A DNA stretch of 64,000 nt from Bostrychus sinensis (Eukaryota; Chordata; Actinopteri; Gobiiformes; Eleotridae): contig CM036240.1 of assembly GCA_020698575.1 (NCBI GenBank), positions 29,208,711 through 29,272,710 on the forward strand, read 5' to 3'. The stretch's first letter is position 1. The number at the start of each line of letters is the position of its first letter. The notes under the pieces were generated by a model. It saw nothing but the letters and a program-made list of their open reading frames with translations. It ran no database searches and was not told the DNA's origin. A program made the translations under genes and the position numbers. Positions 44,758-56,672 of this stretch are shown here, in pieces.

Positions 44758-45599
44758 TTCAGGCAATGTGAGAAAGCCAGTCCTGGAGAAAATGAAATCC
44801 ATATATTTTTTGCTGAGAACCTGAAATACATGTCCATTATCAAGCTTCTATCAATCTTTTTAATTGTAACTTTTCATAGTTTAACCTGACTGAACATTTA
44901 TAGCCTACATTCTAAAAAAATGAATTTAGATTTTTTTTTTCCCCACAGACTTTTTATCAGAGTGCCTATAGACCCTTCTTGTGTTTGTAAATAGAACATC
45001 TGCATTCCGAAGACTAGCCACCAAACATCGCAAATTAGGAAAAATCAAGACAGGTTTGGCAGCTGACAACCACTCTGCCACATGTGAGTAATATCAGAGC
45101 CTGGTTTGATAACATTAGTGAGTGTGTCAACGTTTAGCCGTTTAATGTAAGGTTGCGATTAGCATCTATAATTAGCATATAAGCTAAAGACTACGTAATT
45201 TAGATTCCTTAATTTCAATGTTACACAGGAAAAATGGTAAAAAAAAAAATGTGGCAGACCACAATAGTTTGACAATTTATGCTCGGATTTAATTCTTCAA
45301 TCATCACAAATCCTACTTTTATAAGTTCACTTTAGCAAATGGAACTGGCACTAACAAGCTGGGTTATACTGATTCAGAGTAATTTCTAATAAATATATAA
45401 ACAACAACTATTCATTTCTGCAGTCCAGAAACGTCAAAATTTATGTTTATATTTTCCTCCTTTGTAGAAATGAATGGGATAGAATGTTAATATTGGTACC
45501 TAGGCTGCGTGCGCAACTTTTTTAAGCACGTCATTCCTGGAAGGGTCTGTTATTTATTGCACATAAAGATGTCATTTAGAATGGTATTATAAGCTGTAA
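44758..45599. other. Unassigned non-coding DNA
   Basis: Nothing recognised. Confidence 0.4.
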
Positions 45600-45895
45600 T
45601 AAGTCTCTACATGCAGTACTTCTATCTATCAGTCCCCGCACAGCTCTGGGTTATTATTCCTACATTATGACCCTCTTGAATGTCAGATTTCAAATTATGA
45701 TGCTTGCCAAGTGCTCTCTGAATTAATTCTTGTGTGACTTTCTCTAAATCCTGCCGATCGGAGTATAATACCTGCGCACGGGGTTTAATGTGGCTCCACT
45801 TTGGCATTTGACTTTTCCAAAGCGCACTACTTGATTATTAGAAGCGCTGACATTTCACTCCAGATTAGGCGATGGCGCTTCCACTAGTTTTACTA
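45600..45895. promoter_or_regulatory. Candidate conserved non-coding element
   Basis: Contains GGGTTATTATTCC, TTTCAAATTATGATGC, TCTGAATTAATTCTTG, CTGCCGATCGGAG, GTTTAATGTGGC, TACTTGATTATTAGAAGC and TCCAGATTAGGCGATGG. Dense homeodomain-type cores and no repeats or frames. One of the strongest enhancer-like blocks. Unverified. Confidence 0.38.
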
Positions 45896-46740
45896 AAGGC
45901 AAAATCTTCAATGCTTTTCACACATAACCTTTTCCTGCTGAGAACTGGAAGATCCAACCCATTTATCATTAACATAAAAAATACATGTGCAATCAAAGCC
46001 TCCAAATGCCTAAATATATGGCCTCAGAGTGGTTTCGTAGTTCCAAAATATGAAAAAGAAAGAATTGCCTTGCTTCAATAGACATAGGGCATCTCAACAA
46101 AGGCAGCTTTTGCATAAAACAGTTACAGAAAGGAGTTTTAATCAGTTCTGTGATCCACCCAGCTCCATAACATCCAGCAACAACAAACCGCTAGCATGGG
46201 CACTGTTCATTTCATGAATAATCTCAATATAGTGGCAAATGCCCTGTATAATGTACAGGCTTGAGAAGTTCACAGAGGGAGTGACGTCATTTCACAACAA
46301 ATGCATTGTATGTGCAGTACTAGTTCTTTACAACCTCCATTACAAACAGATGCCATTCTAGTCAAACACACTATGTGCAGACTGTCAACCGCATTGCTAT
46401 GTAAGTATTGTGTCTTAACCAGTAACAGAGAGTCACAAATGTGATCAGATAGTAAACATGAGGAAAATAAAGTAGTCATTTACTGTATGTTGTGTACTTA
46501 CCCATGGTAGAAGCAAAAAAGTCACTGAAATAACCTCAAAATGAAAGAAGAGGGTGAGTGTGAGCAAGCAAACATGGCTTTTGATTACATGACGTGCTTC
46601 GGATGGCATCATCTGTTACTGCACATTTGAGCTGTGTGTGATCATATCTCTGCTAAGTTGAGGTTGACTGTCACAGAAAAACTTAAAGCTCAAGAAGTGT
46701 ACCACATTTCCCTATAGTGTCCATGATTTCTAGCTATTTA
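45896..46740. other. Unassigned non-coding DNA
   Basis: Frames 45872-46081 and 46270-46479 have no domain. No repeat recognised. Confidence 0.4.
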
Positions 46741-47009
46741 CTGTGATTGACCAGGCTCATCAATGCCGGCAGCTTACATCTCTGAGTTCTGGCTGCAGCA
46801 TGGGGCTGCCTATACAACAGGCCGGCACTGAGCTTATCAGTTTCTGAAAAGGCTTTAATAAATCTGACTAAAAGGGAACACTACCATTTTGTGACAACAT
46901 GTGCTGTATGTTATCAAAACATCGGATTTAAGTACTGATAAGTAACAGTTCCAATGAAGTTAGCAGCATCCATGCTCTGTATAATTTCATTTGTTCATAT
47001 GAGGAAGTC

Positions 47010-47125
47010 AGATTGAACCCACAGAGAGGACATGCAGACTGCACCCACAGAGATCATGAGTCGGCCAGCTGTGATAGGGCCCACAAATGGTTAGGCACAC
47101 TAACCACTCTCCCACTGCGCACCAC
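47010..47125 (-). mobile_element. tRNA-derived SINE head
   Basis: Minus strand: GTGGTGCGCAGTGGGAGAGT, GGTTAGTGTGCC, AGCTGGCCGACTC, CTGCATGTCCTCTCTGTG and GGGTTCAATCTG. The A-box-like start and CTGCATGTTCTC-type central domain match the fish SINE type seen at 23.3 kb. Confidence 0.55.
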
Positions 47126-48004
47126 ACTCTGTATAACTTCTTAAATCTTAAATGCAAAAAGTCTGTCTGCCGCATTCATTTCCACAGCCCAGAGCAGTGA
47201 GGGCTTCATTACTGGAGCGACTGCTGAGACAGAAATGTCATCTATAAGAGCAGCCGTCATGTGTGATAACTTAATTATTCCTTTCTTCTCTGCAGTCACC
47301 ACTCACAAAGTACTGTTATATAATCAGAAACTTGTCCTGCCCCCTGTCTGTCAGAACTTTTATGTGGGACAATACTCAACTGAAGAATTATACAGCAGCT
47401 CCTCTCTAAAGAAAGTCATCTATAGAAATATAAGGGCTCGCCTCATAGTTTAATGTGTAACTATGTTTAGACCACAAATTTGTAAATGTTTAACATAGAC
47501 CAAAGCTTAATGGCCATCGACAGTATGTACCAAACTACTTTTTAAACTTCTTAATTGCCTAATGAAGAATGGGTCAAATGCAAAGGACAAAATGCCCTAC
47601 GGGGACAAAGTCTACCTTACCCTACCTTGATAGTTTTCTCACATAATATTAAATCCAGAAAATGGTGGTTTGAAAGATGTGTTGATTTTGTAACGTGGTT
47701 CTGTTTTGTAAAAAAGTGTTATTTTTTTATGCCTTCTTCTACATTGATATTAACCATTAACAAATATAGCAGGTTCAGTTTAAGGCTTGGGCCTATTTGC
47801 TCCATTTCATTTCCCTGTCTCTCTCCATCACTTGCTGTTGGTCAACTTTATATCTAGTAAAGAATAAACACAGTATGGTGCTTCTCAGATTTACCTTCAC
47901 TACCAGACATAAGTTGTCTGTTGTCACAAATTAGCGCCACACATAGAATTGTGCAACTAACAGGCAAGTTACTAATTGTAACCCCAGCTCTGTGAGTGTT
48001 GACG
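47126..48004. other. Unassigned non-coding DNA
   Basis: A balanced stretch at about 47180-47440 (AGAGCAGCCGTCATGTGTGA) could be a weak conserved element. Frames have no domain. Confidence 0.35.
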
Positions 48005-48160
48005 TGCAGTTTAGTACAGCTGTTCTCACATGGTGGGTCAGGGCCTTAAAGGGGGTCACAGACTGTTTAAATAGGCTATAGTAGCCAATAGTATGATTAG
48101 TTATTTGAAGCATAAAGCAATACATTACAGTAAATTTGTCAAATATATTGTGGGACATCT
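48005..48160. mobile_element. hAT-type terminus
   Basis: CAGCTGTTCTCACATGGTGG then GTCAGGGCCTTAAAGGGGGT, CACAGACTG follows the end CAGTGGTTCTCAACTGGTGG...GGGACCC of a common Charlie-like hAT family. Right end not found. Confidence 0.45.
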
Positions 48161-48824
48161 GTAAAATACTAAGTAGCCCAATTATAAAAATAGCTTTGGT
48201 TCTGTAAAAAGAGTAGGTTAAATATTTTTAAATGAGATTGCCTTAAATGAACTGAAAGCTACACAATCAATAAAATGTTTACTAAACTAATGTTAACTAT
48301 AAACATAAGACTAGGTCAGGCAGGATGACAGTTTAGGTAATAAAAATAAATAAATAATTCAAAGTTTATTCATTCAATTAAATAAAAGCTAGCATGGATA
48401 GTCTGTTATTACCGACTAAGAACACAGCTAACACAGCTGATAGTAAGGATCCTGAGCTGGATTTTGTTTAGGGCCTCAAAAAGCTAATGCTTTCCTTTAT
48501 ACTCACATTGGTACATGTTGTTTAACCTTTTTGAGGCAAACTTAATGAATAAACTTTGACCTATGTTGACACATGGGAAACACAAACCAAACAACTTATT
48601 CAACATCATTTGTCGATAACTTGTTGGGACTATGCTGTTATTAGCTTTAATGTAAATGTCAGGACACGTTAGGCCTCTTTCAAATCATTTTTTCCCCCAT
48701 GCCAAAGTACGACTCCGATAACTAAACATGAGGCCACATCTGAGTCCTGACAGTAACCCTGTTTGACATGTGCTGCCATCATCCTGACAGTAAATAAATC
48801 AGAAAAAAACATTGCTCATTATAG
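48161..48824. other. Unassigned AT-rich DNA
   Basis: Nothing recognised. Confidence 0.4.
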
Positions 48825-49175
48825 AATCAGTCCTTCCACCTTTGTCTCCCGAGCGCTAACTGTCTTTCATTATTACCTCCCCGAATGAACTTATCCTTCC
48901 TCATTATTTCACCGTGAAGGGAATAGAAGATGCCAGCAAAAATAAAAAAATATCTCCGTCGGGCTCGTGCTATGACAGATTAATTGGATTACAGCTGCAT
49001 TTAGCCTAGATTAGGCCTTGCACCGGGACCTGAACGGTGACACAGATGGATTAAGTTAAGCGAGTGTGATGCTGCTTTTAATTGCATCTGTAAAACGTGG
49101 CGGCACAAGGGTGGCATCAAATTCCACCTATTTCCGGTCCCGTGGTAATTCTGCTTAGCATCTTTCTCCATCGGG
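48825..49175. promoter_or_regulatory. Candidate conserved non-coding element
   Basis: Contains GACAGATTAATTGGATTACA (paired homeodomain/Otx-type sites), CAGCTGCATTTAGCC (E-box), AGATTAGGCC, GGATTAAGTTAAGCG and GCTTTTAATTGCATCTG with CpGs and no repeats. Together with 45.6 kb this is the clearest enhancer-like block. Unverified. Confidence 0.4.
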
Positions 49176-49722
49176 CGTCTTTAACTCCAAACCGACTTGC
49201 TTTGACACCACTTTACTTGAAGATGCCAGACAAAAGAACTGTTCAAAGCCAGATCTAATTCCATCAAAAGTTGTTTAATAAATCTGAAGGAGCTTAAAAA
49301 CAATTATTTTGTTTTCCGTTGCGTGGTTCTGTGAAGATCATATTGTTTTCATTAAGCTGCCAAATGGAATTAAAATCACTGTGACCAAAATGTGATTAGG
49401 CAATTTTCAACTTGATTAGATTAAAGAGATTAAATTGTCAAATGTGGAAAGAAAGAGACAGGTAACTGTGAATGGCACTAATACAGAAGGGGAAGAGACA
49501 AGAAGACAAATAATGGTATTTATAATGCAATCAAAGCAGTCCCTAAAAATTTACATAGCAAAACTTTGCATTGACAGCAACACAGGCCCCATATAGTTAC
49601 AGCAGCAAGACAACTATGCAACTGTGCAACTATGGCCAATTCCAGAAAGTTACTTACTTTAGAAGAAGGAGCTAAACCAACACCATCTAAACTCACTGTC
49701 TACTTTTTAGTGGAATCTGTAC
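49176..49722. other. Unassigned AT-rich DNA
   Basis: Nothing recognised. Confidence 0.4.
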
Positions 49723-49793
49723 TTAAAGGGGCAATATTATGAAAATCAAATCTTTTTACCATGTTATAATGTTGCTCCCTCATCAAAAACATA

Positions 49794-50260
49794 CACTATA
49801 TTTCCAGAAGTATTTGCTCACCCACCCAAATAACTGAATTCGGATTATTATGGTGTGGGGTTGTTTTTCAGGAGCTGGGCTTGGCCCCTTAGTTCCAGTG
49901 AAAGGAACTCTGAATGCTTCAGCACCAAGAGATTTTGGACAATTCCATGCTCCCAACTTTATGGGAACAGTTTGGGGATGTCCACTTCCTGTTCCAACAT
50001 GACTGCACCAGTGCACAAAGCACGCTCCATAAAGACATGGATGAGTGAGTTTGGTGTGGAAGAACTTGAGTGGGCTGCACAGAGTCCTGACCTCAACCCG
50101 ATAGAACACCTTTTTGGATGAATTAGGGCGAAGGCCTTCTCATTCAACATCAGTGTTTGACGTTGGACGAGAACATCAGACCAGTAGATATCTGATGCAG
50201 GTAGATGCAAAGGGTGGGCTGACGTCATATTAAACCCTATGGATTAAGAATGGGATGTCC
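49794..50260 (+). mobile_element. Tc1-type transposon fragment, internally deleted
   Basis: It begins CACTATATTTCCAGAAGTAT then TTGCTCACCCACCCAAATAA, the terminal inverted repeat of a fish Tc1 family, at a TA dinucleotide of the host MITE. After CTGAATTCGG the sequence jumps to GGTGTGGGGTTGTTTTTCAG in the transposase gene, losing several hundred bp. It ends at ATGGATTAAGAATGGGATGT without the right inverted repeat. A second short rearrangement lies near 50160-50200. Confidence 0.85.
49850..50125 (+). pseudogene. Tc1 transposase C-terminal remnant
   Basis: Pieces in different frames give GLGPLVPVKGTLNAS and APVHKARSIKTWMSEFGVEE, then QSPDLNPIEHL. The last contains the glutamate of the DD34E catalytic triad, in the NPIEHL motif; the second aspartate lies just upstream in the FQHD-like sequence, which is frameshifted by a small deletion. 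The first aspartate and the DNA-binding domain are gone. Inactive. Confidence 0.82.
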
Positions 50261-50406
50261 ACAAACCTCCGCCTCTCCCACAAAGCCCCGCCCACTCCAG
50301 GAAGCACTGCTCTCATTCATTTATGCAAAGAACTGTGTACAGCTCAGTTTCCACTAATTGCTTGCAGCGATTTTTCAGTTAGTAAAAGCATAATATAGCC
50401 TCTTAA

Positions 50407-51299
50407 ACAATATTTTGAAGGCTATTACAGAGTTTTCTTGCTATATAATTCCTAACTTGATTTATTTAATTTGATTGCAGCATTTTCTAATAATAATTAA
50501 TAGTATAGTATACTAATAATTAGACATCCATAAAAGAAAAAATAACTTTTATGTAACATGTTGACAAAATGAACCAAGAATTATAAACCTGGCACTATCC
50601 AATATTTATAAATATTTTTTTAGAAATATATGCAAATTTGCAAATTTTTGCATGCATAATGGATAATTTGCATCTAAACACATTAAAGTACTCAAAACTT
50701 GCCATACATTTTCCCCTGTATTTACTGCATGTAATGTAATCTACAGGAAAAGTTCCACACTTTTACTTAAAAAAAATGCCTATTCACCTGCAGTGTTTTA
50801 TCTTTGAGTAATGGTGTGGTCTGGTCAAAGCCTTGTCTAACTGATTTATGTTGGCTGTTGTCTACAGTGTATGTTTTCATGTGCTACTGTGTAAATGTTT
50901 TGTCATTTATATATTCTGTGTTTTTTTTACTCACTGCAAACCAATTTTCTTTTGGGGACAATAAACTGCTACCTACTGTTACAGCACGCGTTACATAGTA
51001 GTTACATACATTGTAGACATCAAGTATAGTGTCTAATTCCTATTGTGTTCATGTATTTTCTTACAAAGTGCAGCAAATCCTGACATATTAAAGTAAAATA
51101 TGTATTACATTTTGTCAGGTTGTTACATACTATGGTGTTACTACATAATGTGGCTCTACTCCATGTCTTGTATTTCACATCCAATCACTCAATCCATCTT
51201 CTAAAATTCAGTTGCAATCTGACTATCTTCTGTTTTCAAAAAGTTACTTCTATGAGCCCCTCCACAACTTTGACCAACTTGACAATAAATTATGCACCA
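50407..51299. other. Unassigned AT-rich DNA
   Basis: A TTTTGGGGACAATAAACTGC phrase near 50950 recalls the reversed ACTTTATTGTCCCC repeat phrase seen near 6520. Nothing else recognised. Confidence 0.4.
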
Positions 51300-52040
51300 C
51301 CCTGACTTCGAAATGTGTGAAAACCTCTCAACAGCTCTGAGAAGGAAGACAGTAAAAGTCACGGGTCGACTCTGGGCACAGCCTGGTCTTTTAAATCTCA
51401 CAGCAGCTGTTACCTGGACTCCACGTCTCCACCGCTGACGGCTCCATAACTCAGCTATGGGCGCGGGTAACGAAAGATGCCATTTCACGGTGTCTGCCAG
51501 ATGTCCGCACTAAAGCTAAAAAAGAGAGATATCACTCTGTTTGACTGCAGCCAGTAGCCGTGGTTCCAGTTTTTTTTTTCTTTTTTTTTTGCAGATGTCG
51601 TCAACCGATCAAACCTTCTATACCGGCCTTCGGGATCAGAACTGGGGCTCTCAGCAGGAGGTGATTGGGGGCTATGTGATATCGCCGCAGCTGGTGGGAA
51701 CACATGTAAAGCGTTGTGCACATATGTTCGGTATTTAGCCCATCAAAGAGATTGTAATCTGCAGGAATTGAGTGGATCATCATTACAAGCGTCCTTTGAA
51801 CCAACTTTTAATAAAGATAACACAGCGCTGACCTCTGTTATCAGGCGAAGGGGTCAAGCGCACCACCTCCACAAGAGATTACGATGGAAGAACATTAGTA
51901 GAACTGTACCTAATGCGTTTTTGATTAGGTCTCTTCCTCCAATTGGTGTCGTTAGGTCGCATTGTGGCGCTAAAGTTGTGATGACCGAAGATTACGAAGG
52001 TCCCTGATATTGCTTTTCCATGAGTCGTTCCAAATTTAGT
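51300..52040. promoter_or_regulatory. Candidate conserved element, possibly containing an exon
   Basis: GC- and CpG-richer than its surroundings and free of known repeats. At 51570-51595 a pyrimidine tract ends in TTTTTTGCAG, then ATGTCGTCAACC opens a 45-codon frame (MSSTDQTFYTGLRDQNWGSQ and onward) that stops at TAG 51738; a GTAAAG donor-like site stands at about 51707. A separate 97-codon plus frame covers 51714-52007, and minus frames overlap both, so the coding evidence is weak. Further motifs are GTAATCTGCAGG, ATCATCATTACAAG, CCGCAGCTGGTGGG and TTTTTGATTAGG. Either a conserved enhancer or an internal exon is possible; no protein family was recognised. Confidence 0.3.
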
Positions 52041-53161
52041 CATAGCAGTTTACTCCTAAAGACGTCTGCAATCTTTAAAATTGGTCTAGCTCTTCTCTTC
52101 ATAAAGAGTTTGATAGGTTCCATGGGTCATTAGGAAGGCTGATAAGAGAAGGGTTATTACGATTTCATGTTTTCTCACATAACTTGCTTGTCCATGAGTT
52201 ATCCAGAGTGCTATACCATTTAAGGAATGCCTATACTTGCAGCATATTAGGAAGAAGTTGACATTTACTTTCACAGATAGCATTTTTTTTTTTTCGAAGT
52301 GGGTGGGTACACAATGCGGTATGAAGTGAAGAATGTCCCTTTACAACCATCATGTATGAGTGCAGAAGGGCACACTCATCTAAAGTTATAATAAAAGGTC
52401 AAACAATATAGGGATTTCTTTCATTTTTTGATGTTGACTTTTTCAAATCAAATCAGCCGATGGCACTGAAGGGCCAATTTTCTTAATTTTATGAAAGAAG
52501 AATAGAAATTAGAATCATTTCTACCCATTGCTCTAGTTATCACCAAGAAAACAATCCTCATGAACTGGAAGACAAGATCAAATATTCATATACTCCTCTG
52601 GAAAAATGTAATAATGAATTACATCTCTCTGAAAATATAAATAAAACTCATTCTTCGATACCTGGTCTCCCTTTGTTAAATTTTGTCCCGACTATTTTTT
52701 TTTATTTTTTATTTCTCTCCTCAGAGTCAATCCACACATAAAATACATAAAGGCAACAAAATCTGTAAAGTATAAATTAATTTAATTTGCATATTGGGCC
52801 TAGATTTGATATTGACTTGAACATTATTGTAAAAAAAGTTTTATGAAGGAAATTAATTTAAATTAGCCATTTGTTCAAGTAATGCTTATGAAAATGGAAA
52901 CAAATGTGTGAGGAGAGTTACAAAATGCATTTGATTTTTTTTGTTTTACAAGGGTCTTATGCCAGAGAAATTATCTTTTTATTGCCATTTTCAGCTTTTC
53001 TGGCCAATATAAAGTGATTTTGGATGTTTACTAAGAAATGCAGTATAAGATGCCCAAACTGCTAATAGATGGTTGGGGAAGCTGGTAGCCTTCAGTCACA
53101 TGATTGCCCGGACATGTGCTTGACCAAAAATCCTCACTGACAGTCTAAAAAATGCAAAATA

Positions 53162-53195
<34 letters not shown>

Positions 53196-53254
53196 CAAGC
53201 TGCTGAAAGAAGGATGTATTGCTCCTCACACACCACTTAGCACACAATAAATTA
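52041..53254. other. Unassigned AT-rich DNA
   Basis: Nothing recognised except a 28-A tract listed separately. Confidence 0.4.
53165..53192. repeat. poly-A tract
   Basis: Run of 28 A. Confidence 0.9.
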
Positions 53255-53350
53255 AGGTTGGGACGATTAATACAATATTATCACAATACTTTTGTGCTGA
53301 TATGATTTGTATTGTGATTTCGATATATTGCAATACAACAAATACAATAA
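53255..53350. repeat. Decayed fish interspersed repeat (GGGACGATTAAT type)
   Basis: GGTTGGGACGATTAATACAA, ACTTTTGTGCTGATATGATT and TGTATTGTGATTTCGATATA follow a phrase frequent in fish genomes (GGGACGATTAATCGTATCGCGATAC). Family not determined. Confidence 0.4.
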
Positions 53351-53414
53351 CCAAGATATTATCAGTTACTACAATATGTTCTCTTTAAATTTAAAATAAA
53401 GCATACTGTCCCAG

Positions 53415-53490
53415 TATTACTAAACCAAGACTAAAACTGGACTCAGCCAGGAGTGAACCAGGTCTCAGCCATGACGTACAGTAATTATAC
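53415..53490 (+). repeat. Degenerate CTAAACCAGG array (copy 5, short)
   Basis: ACTAAACCAAGACTAAAACT, GGACTCAGCCAGGAGTGAAC and CAGGTCTCAGCCATGAC are five or six weak units of the array family, same orientation as the 2.26-kb copy. Confidence 0.5.
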
Positions 53491-55889
53491 AAGACCTAAT
53501 TATACAACAAACCATGCAATGTTGCCAAAAGTCAGTCTGACTAGTATTTAAACACTTTTAATTGTGTGGCAGTATTTGGCAAACCAAGTGCTTAGAAGTG
53601 TAGTGCTGCCCTCTACAGTCCTGGCAGAACAGACATTTGACTGTTGCACTAATTATTATGCACGACATCACAAAAGTAACAAACATACTGATATCAGACA
53701 AAAATATCACTTCTTATTAGCAAAATGTTAGTATTAGGTCACCAGTCATCTCTTTAGGCTAAAACATGTTCTAAGAGGCAATTGTTCAACATGAAGTCTG
53801 GATTAAGGCTACTCCAGATGCTACACAAAAGCCTCTGAATTAGCTTTAGTTTAACATAGACTTTAACAGAAAGCATGTTGAAGAGAAGGCACTTTAAATT
53901 AAACTGTATGTGGTCTGGAATTGTGTACAACAGTGGCCAACCATGTTATCCAATTAGAGAAACGCCATGTTGTTGACAGTAACTGCTTCATCATCAAACC
54001 TAAAACACCTTTATCATTGGCAGTATACCACACCACTGGTCAAAATGGCCATTGTCTGGACATAACTACTTTGCTCTGAGCAGGAGCAACTCTGCACATA
54101 ACTTGCGTAATTACTAAGTGTCAATGTGTCCTCCAGATGCTGTTATGTGTTCTTTGCAAGTCCAACAATACAACACAGTCCTAAGCATCCATAAATTGTA
54201 GCACGTAGCATTTGACACGTCCAGCCTAAATGCTCATATTTTGAGGAACAGGCTAATGTTCTCTACCCACTCACATCTAATGTCAATCCGTTAACCTTTG
54301 CCACAACCATCTTTATGCAGGAATTAAAATTTTTTGTTGGTTATTTATAAAGGTCACAAGCCAGTATACTCTTTGTACTGGCCCCACACCTGGAAAAATT
54401 AATATGGTTGGAGCAGGGAGGACATGGCAATCCTGAAAAATAAAAAAACAAAAGAAAAGAAGCATTTTTTAAATTCGTTCTATAGACCGTTCTCAGTCAC
54501 GTGACTTGGTTTGTTGGCGCTGCCATTTTGGATGGCAAAAAGCCGGAGTAGCTGGCTAGCGATTAGTGATCATGCATAGAAATTGAGTTCATATTTACCA
54601 CTTTCTACACCGTTTCAATACTTAACGTTAAGTGTTCAGGTCAGACAGTGATATTTAGAGAAATGTTCACTTGTCGATGCTTAAGACCCATATGATGTCA
54701 AAATTACGGTTTACCAGCCTTCAACACACAATCCGCTTTGGAATACCACAACGTTTACAATAATTTAGTCAATTAATCGACAATCTCACTTTAGAGGGGC
54801 ACAATTAAAAGCTTACAAGAGGCAGAGAGCTCCTTAGAGGCATAAAAATATTTAGTGGCAGGATGGGTGACAGACCTTTAATATGGAAAGTGCCCTAAAC
54901 AACTGTTGTCCATGTGAGTAGGCAGATGAGAGACGCAGATTAGTGAAAAGGCAATATAAATACTTCAATAAAGTAGGCTTTCCGCGGAGGTTTACCAAGT
55001 CTAAAATTATAAATCAAAATTTAAGGCCTTAAAAAGTGGCAAATTTGCTGAGATATGGAGAATTAGGATTTATATTTGTTTAACCTCATTCAAGCTAGCG
55101 GCGACCAGATTCAGAAAGAAACTCCGCAAAAACATAATTTGCACGGTTATTATTTTGTCAATACAGGCATGATATACATTGTTAGAAAGCTTATGTTCTG
55201 TACAAAATGGGAATTAAGTTAACTTTATGCTTAAAATAGGACATATGTGTAATTAATGACAATTCCTCAGTATGCCCAAACCAAAAAAACAGACTTTTTA
55301 CCTTTGAACACTGGTTCTGTCCAAAACCAGTCCAATCCAGGATTAGTAACGCTCAATCAGTAAATATCGAGATGTATTTCCATCAAAGTATTCCATGTTG
55401 TCAAAATAATCCTGTAATCGCCATATCCTCACGCAGAAATGAACAAATACCAAGCTGTCCTGAACATTGTATTTTCTTTTTCCCTCCAGTTTGCTAAATG
55501 TCCGTGAAAACGTGTTTACCCTGCTAATAAACCTGAGCAGACAGTAAGAACTGACTTCAGATCAGGTTTTTACTTTATTTGACGATTACAGCAGGAGCGA
55601 TCTTTTATGTGACTTTTTTAAAGAATAAACTTTGTCAAACAGTGCAACATTAACTTTTTGATCAGATGACGCTGTGTGAGAAGGGTCTATATACTGCACA
55701 ATTACAACCATCCACACTAGCTATTCCTAATGTTGCTTCTCCAGTCCTGTCCCCATCTCATATTCCCATTATAGATATTTATCACCTCATAACATTGACT
55801 TCAAAGCCTGTGAACTCCTGTGAAACCCAAACGCCTTCCCTTTTGAATGCCTGATCTTACTCTAAAAAATGTACATGTTAAAGCACTCC
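53491..55889. other. Unassigned AT-rich DNA
   Basis: 2.4 kb without recognised repeats or genes. CAATTAATCGACAATCTCAC near 54770 may be a trace of the AATCGATTAA repeat. The frame 55666-55854 has no domain. Confidence 0.4.
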
Positions 55890-56165
55890 CCCCCTCCATT
55901 TCGAAAACAGAGGGAATGAAAGAAACGCCTTTATAAATAATTGAGCGCGTTCGGGCCGGGGTACGTACAGACAGTGGCTAGAATGAGATGAAGACAAGCC
56001 GAGAGCACTGGAGCCCGTCTGATTCGTGCATGAGGGATGAGAGCGGGAATTAAAGCACTGCTACAGTAGCTGCTGCTGCAAACAGGCTGCCGCTGCGTAG
56101 GCCTGTCAGATGTGTACAGAAGAAAGTGAGCGGTGGCGGTTGTACAAGGGTGAAGCCGAAGTCAT
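55890..56165. promoter_or_regulatory. Candidate conserved non-coding element
   Basis: CpG-bearing block (TTGAGCGCGTTCGGGCCGGG, GGTACGTACAGACAG, GAATTAAAGCACTGC, GGCTGCCGCTGCGTAGGCC) with no frame or repeat. Could be regulatory or an unrecognised exon flank; inferred. Confidence 0.28.
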
Positions 56166-56672
56166 ACATATACAGTAGCTGGTTGAAAGTATAGGGAATG
56201 CAAATAGTATGTAAGAGGCTTAGTAGATGTATGAGGGTTTAAGTGAGCGCAAATGAAGAGACATTGTAGAAACTTGATTTAAAATCCCAGGGGTAGGTAT
56301 TTTCACATTAAAATGCTGTTGTAGAATGCAATACATGTTAAACTACTGTTTACATTAGCATTTGACATGACAGAGCAGTTTCATAAGCTGAGGTTCATAT
56401 GGAATGATTTGGCATTAAATTATAATCATGGACGTAACTTTTTTTTTTCTTCTGGCAATGAATCATGGAAGATGAAAAGAGCAGTGTTGGCATCATTGGT
56501 ACTGCTCTAATACATGTGCTCGTAGTTACACCCTTTGCTCCTCAAGGCTGAAGTAAGCATTAGACTTCACTTAAGTAACAATAAATAATGGTATGACTTT
56601 CAAGTTGTCATGAATTGAGCATCAAAACATGATGTTGGTTTGAAGCAAATTTACAGGACTTTGTACTATGTA
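56166..56672. other. Unassigned non-coding DNA
   Basis: Nothing recognised. Confidence 0.4.

Larger units (their letters stand above)
49723..50406 (+). mobile_element. T2/Kolobok-like MITE (copy 6), split by Tc1
   Basis: The 5' end is TTAAAGGGGCAATATTATG and the 3' end ATAATATAGCCTCTTAA, so both termini and TTAA flanks survive. The left part ends at CATCAAAAACATA, where Tc1 begins; the right part resumes at ACAAACCTCCGCCTCTCCCA with the CCCACTCCAGGAAGCACTG core. About 100 bp of MITE sequence between these points, present in other copies, is missing, as is a second internal segment before the 3' end. Confidence 0.75.

Noticed and set aside
44642..44824. Leucine-rich 60-codon frame
   Set aside because: A translation of the ATT microsatellite.
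49959..50228. 89-codon minus-strand frame
   Set aside because: Antisense of the Tc1 transposase remnant.
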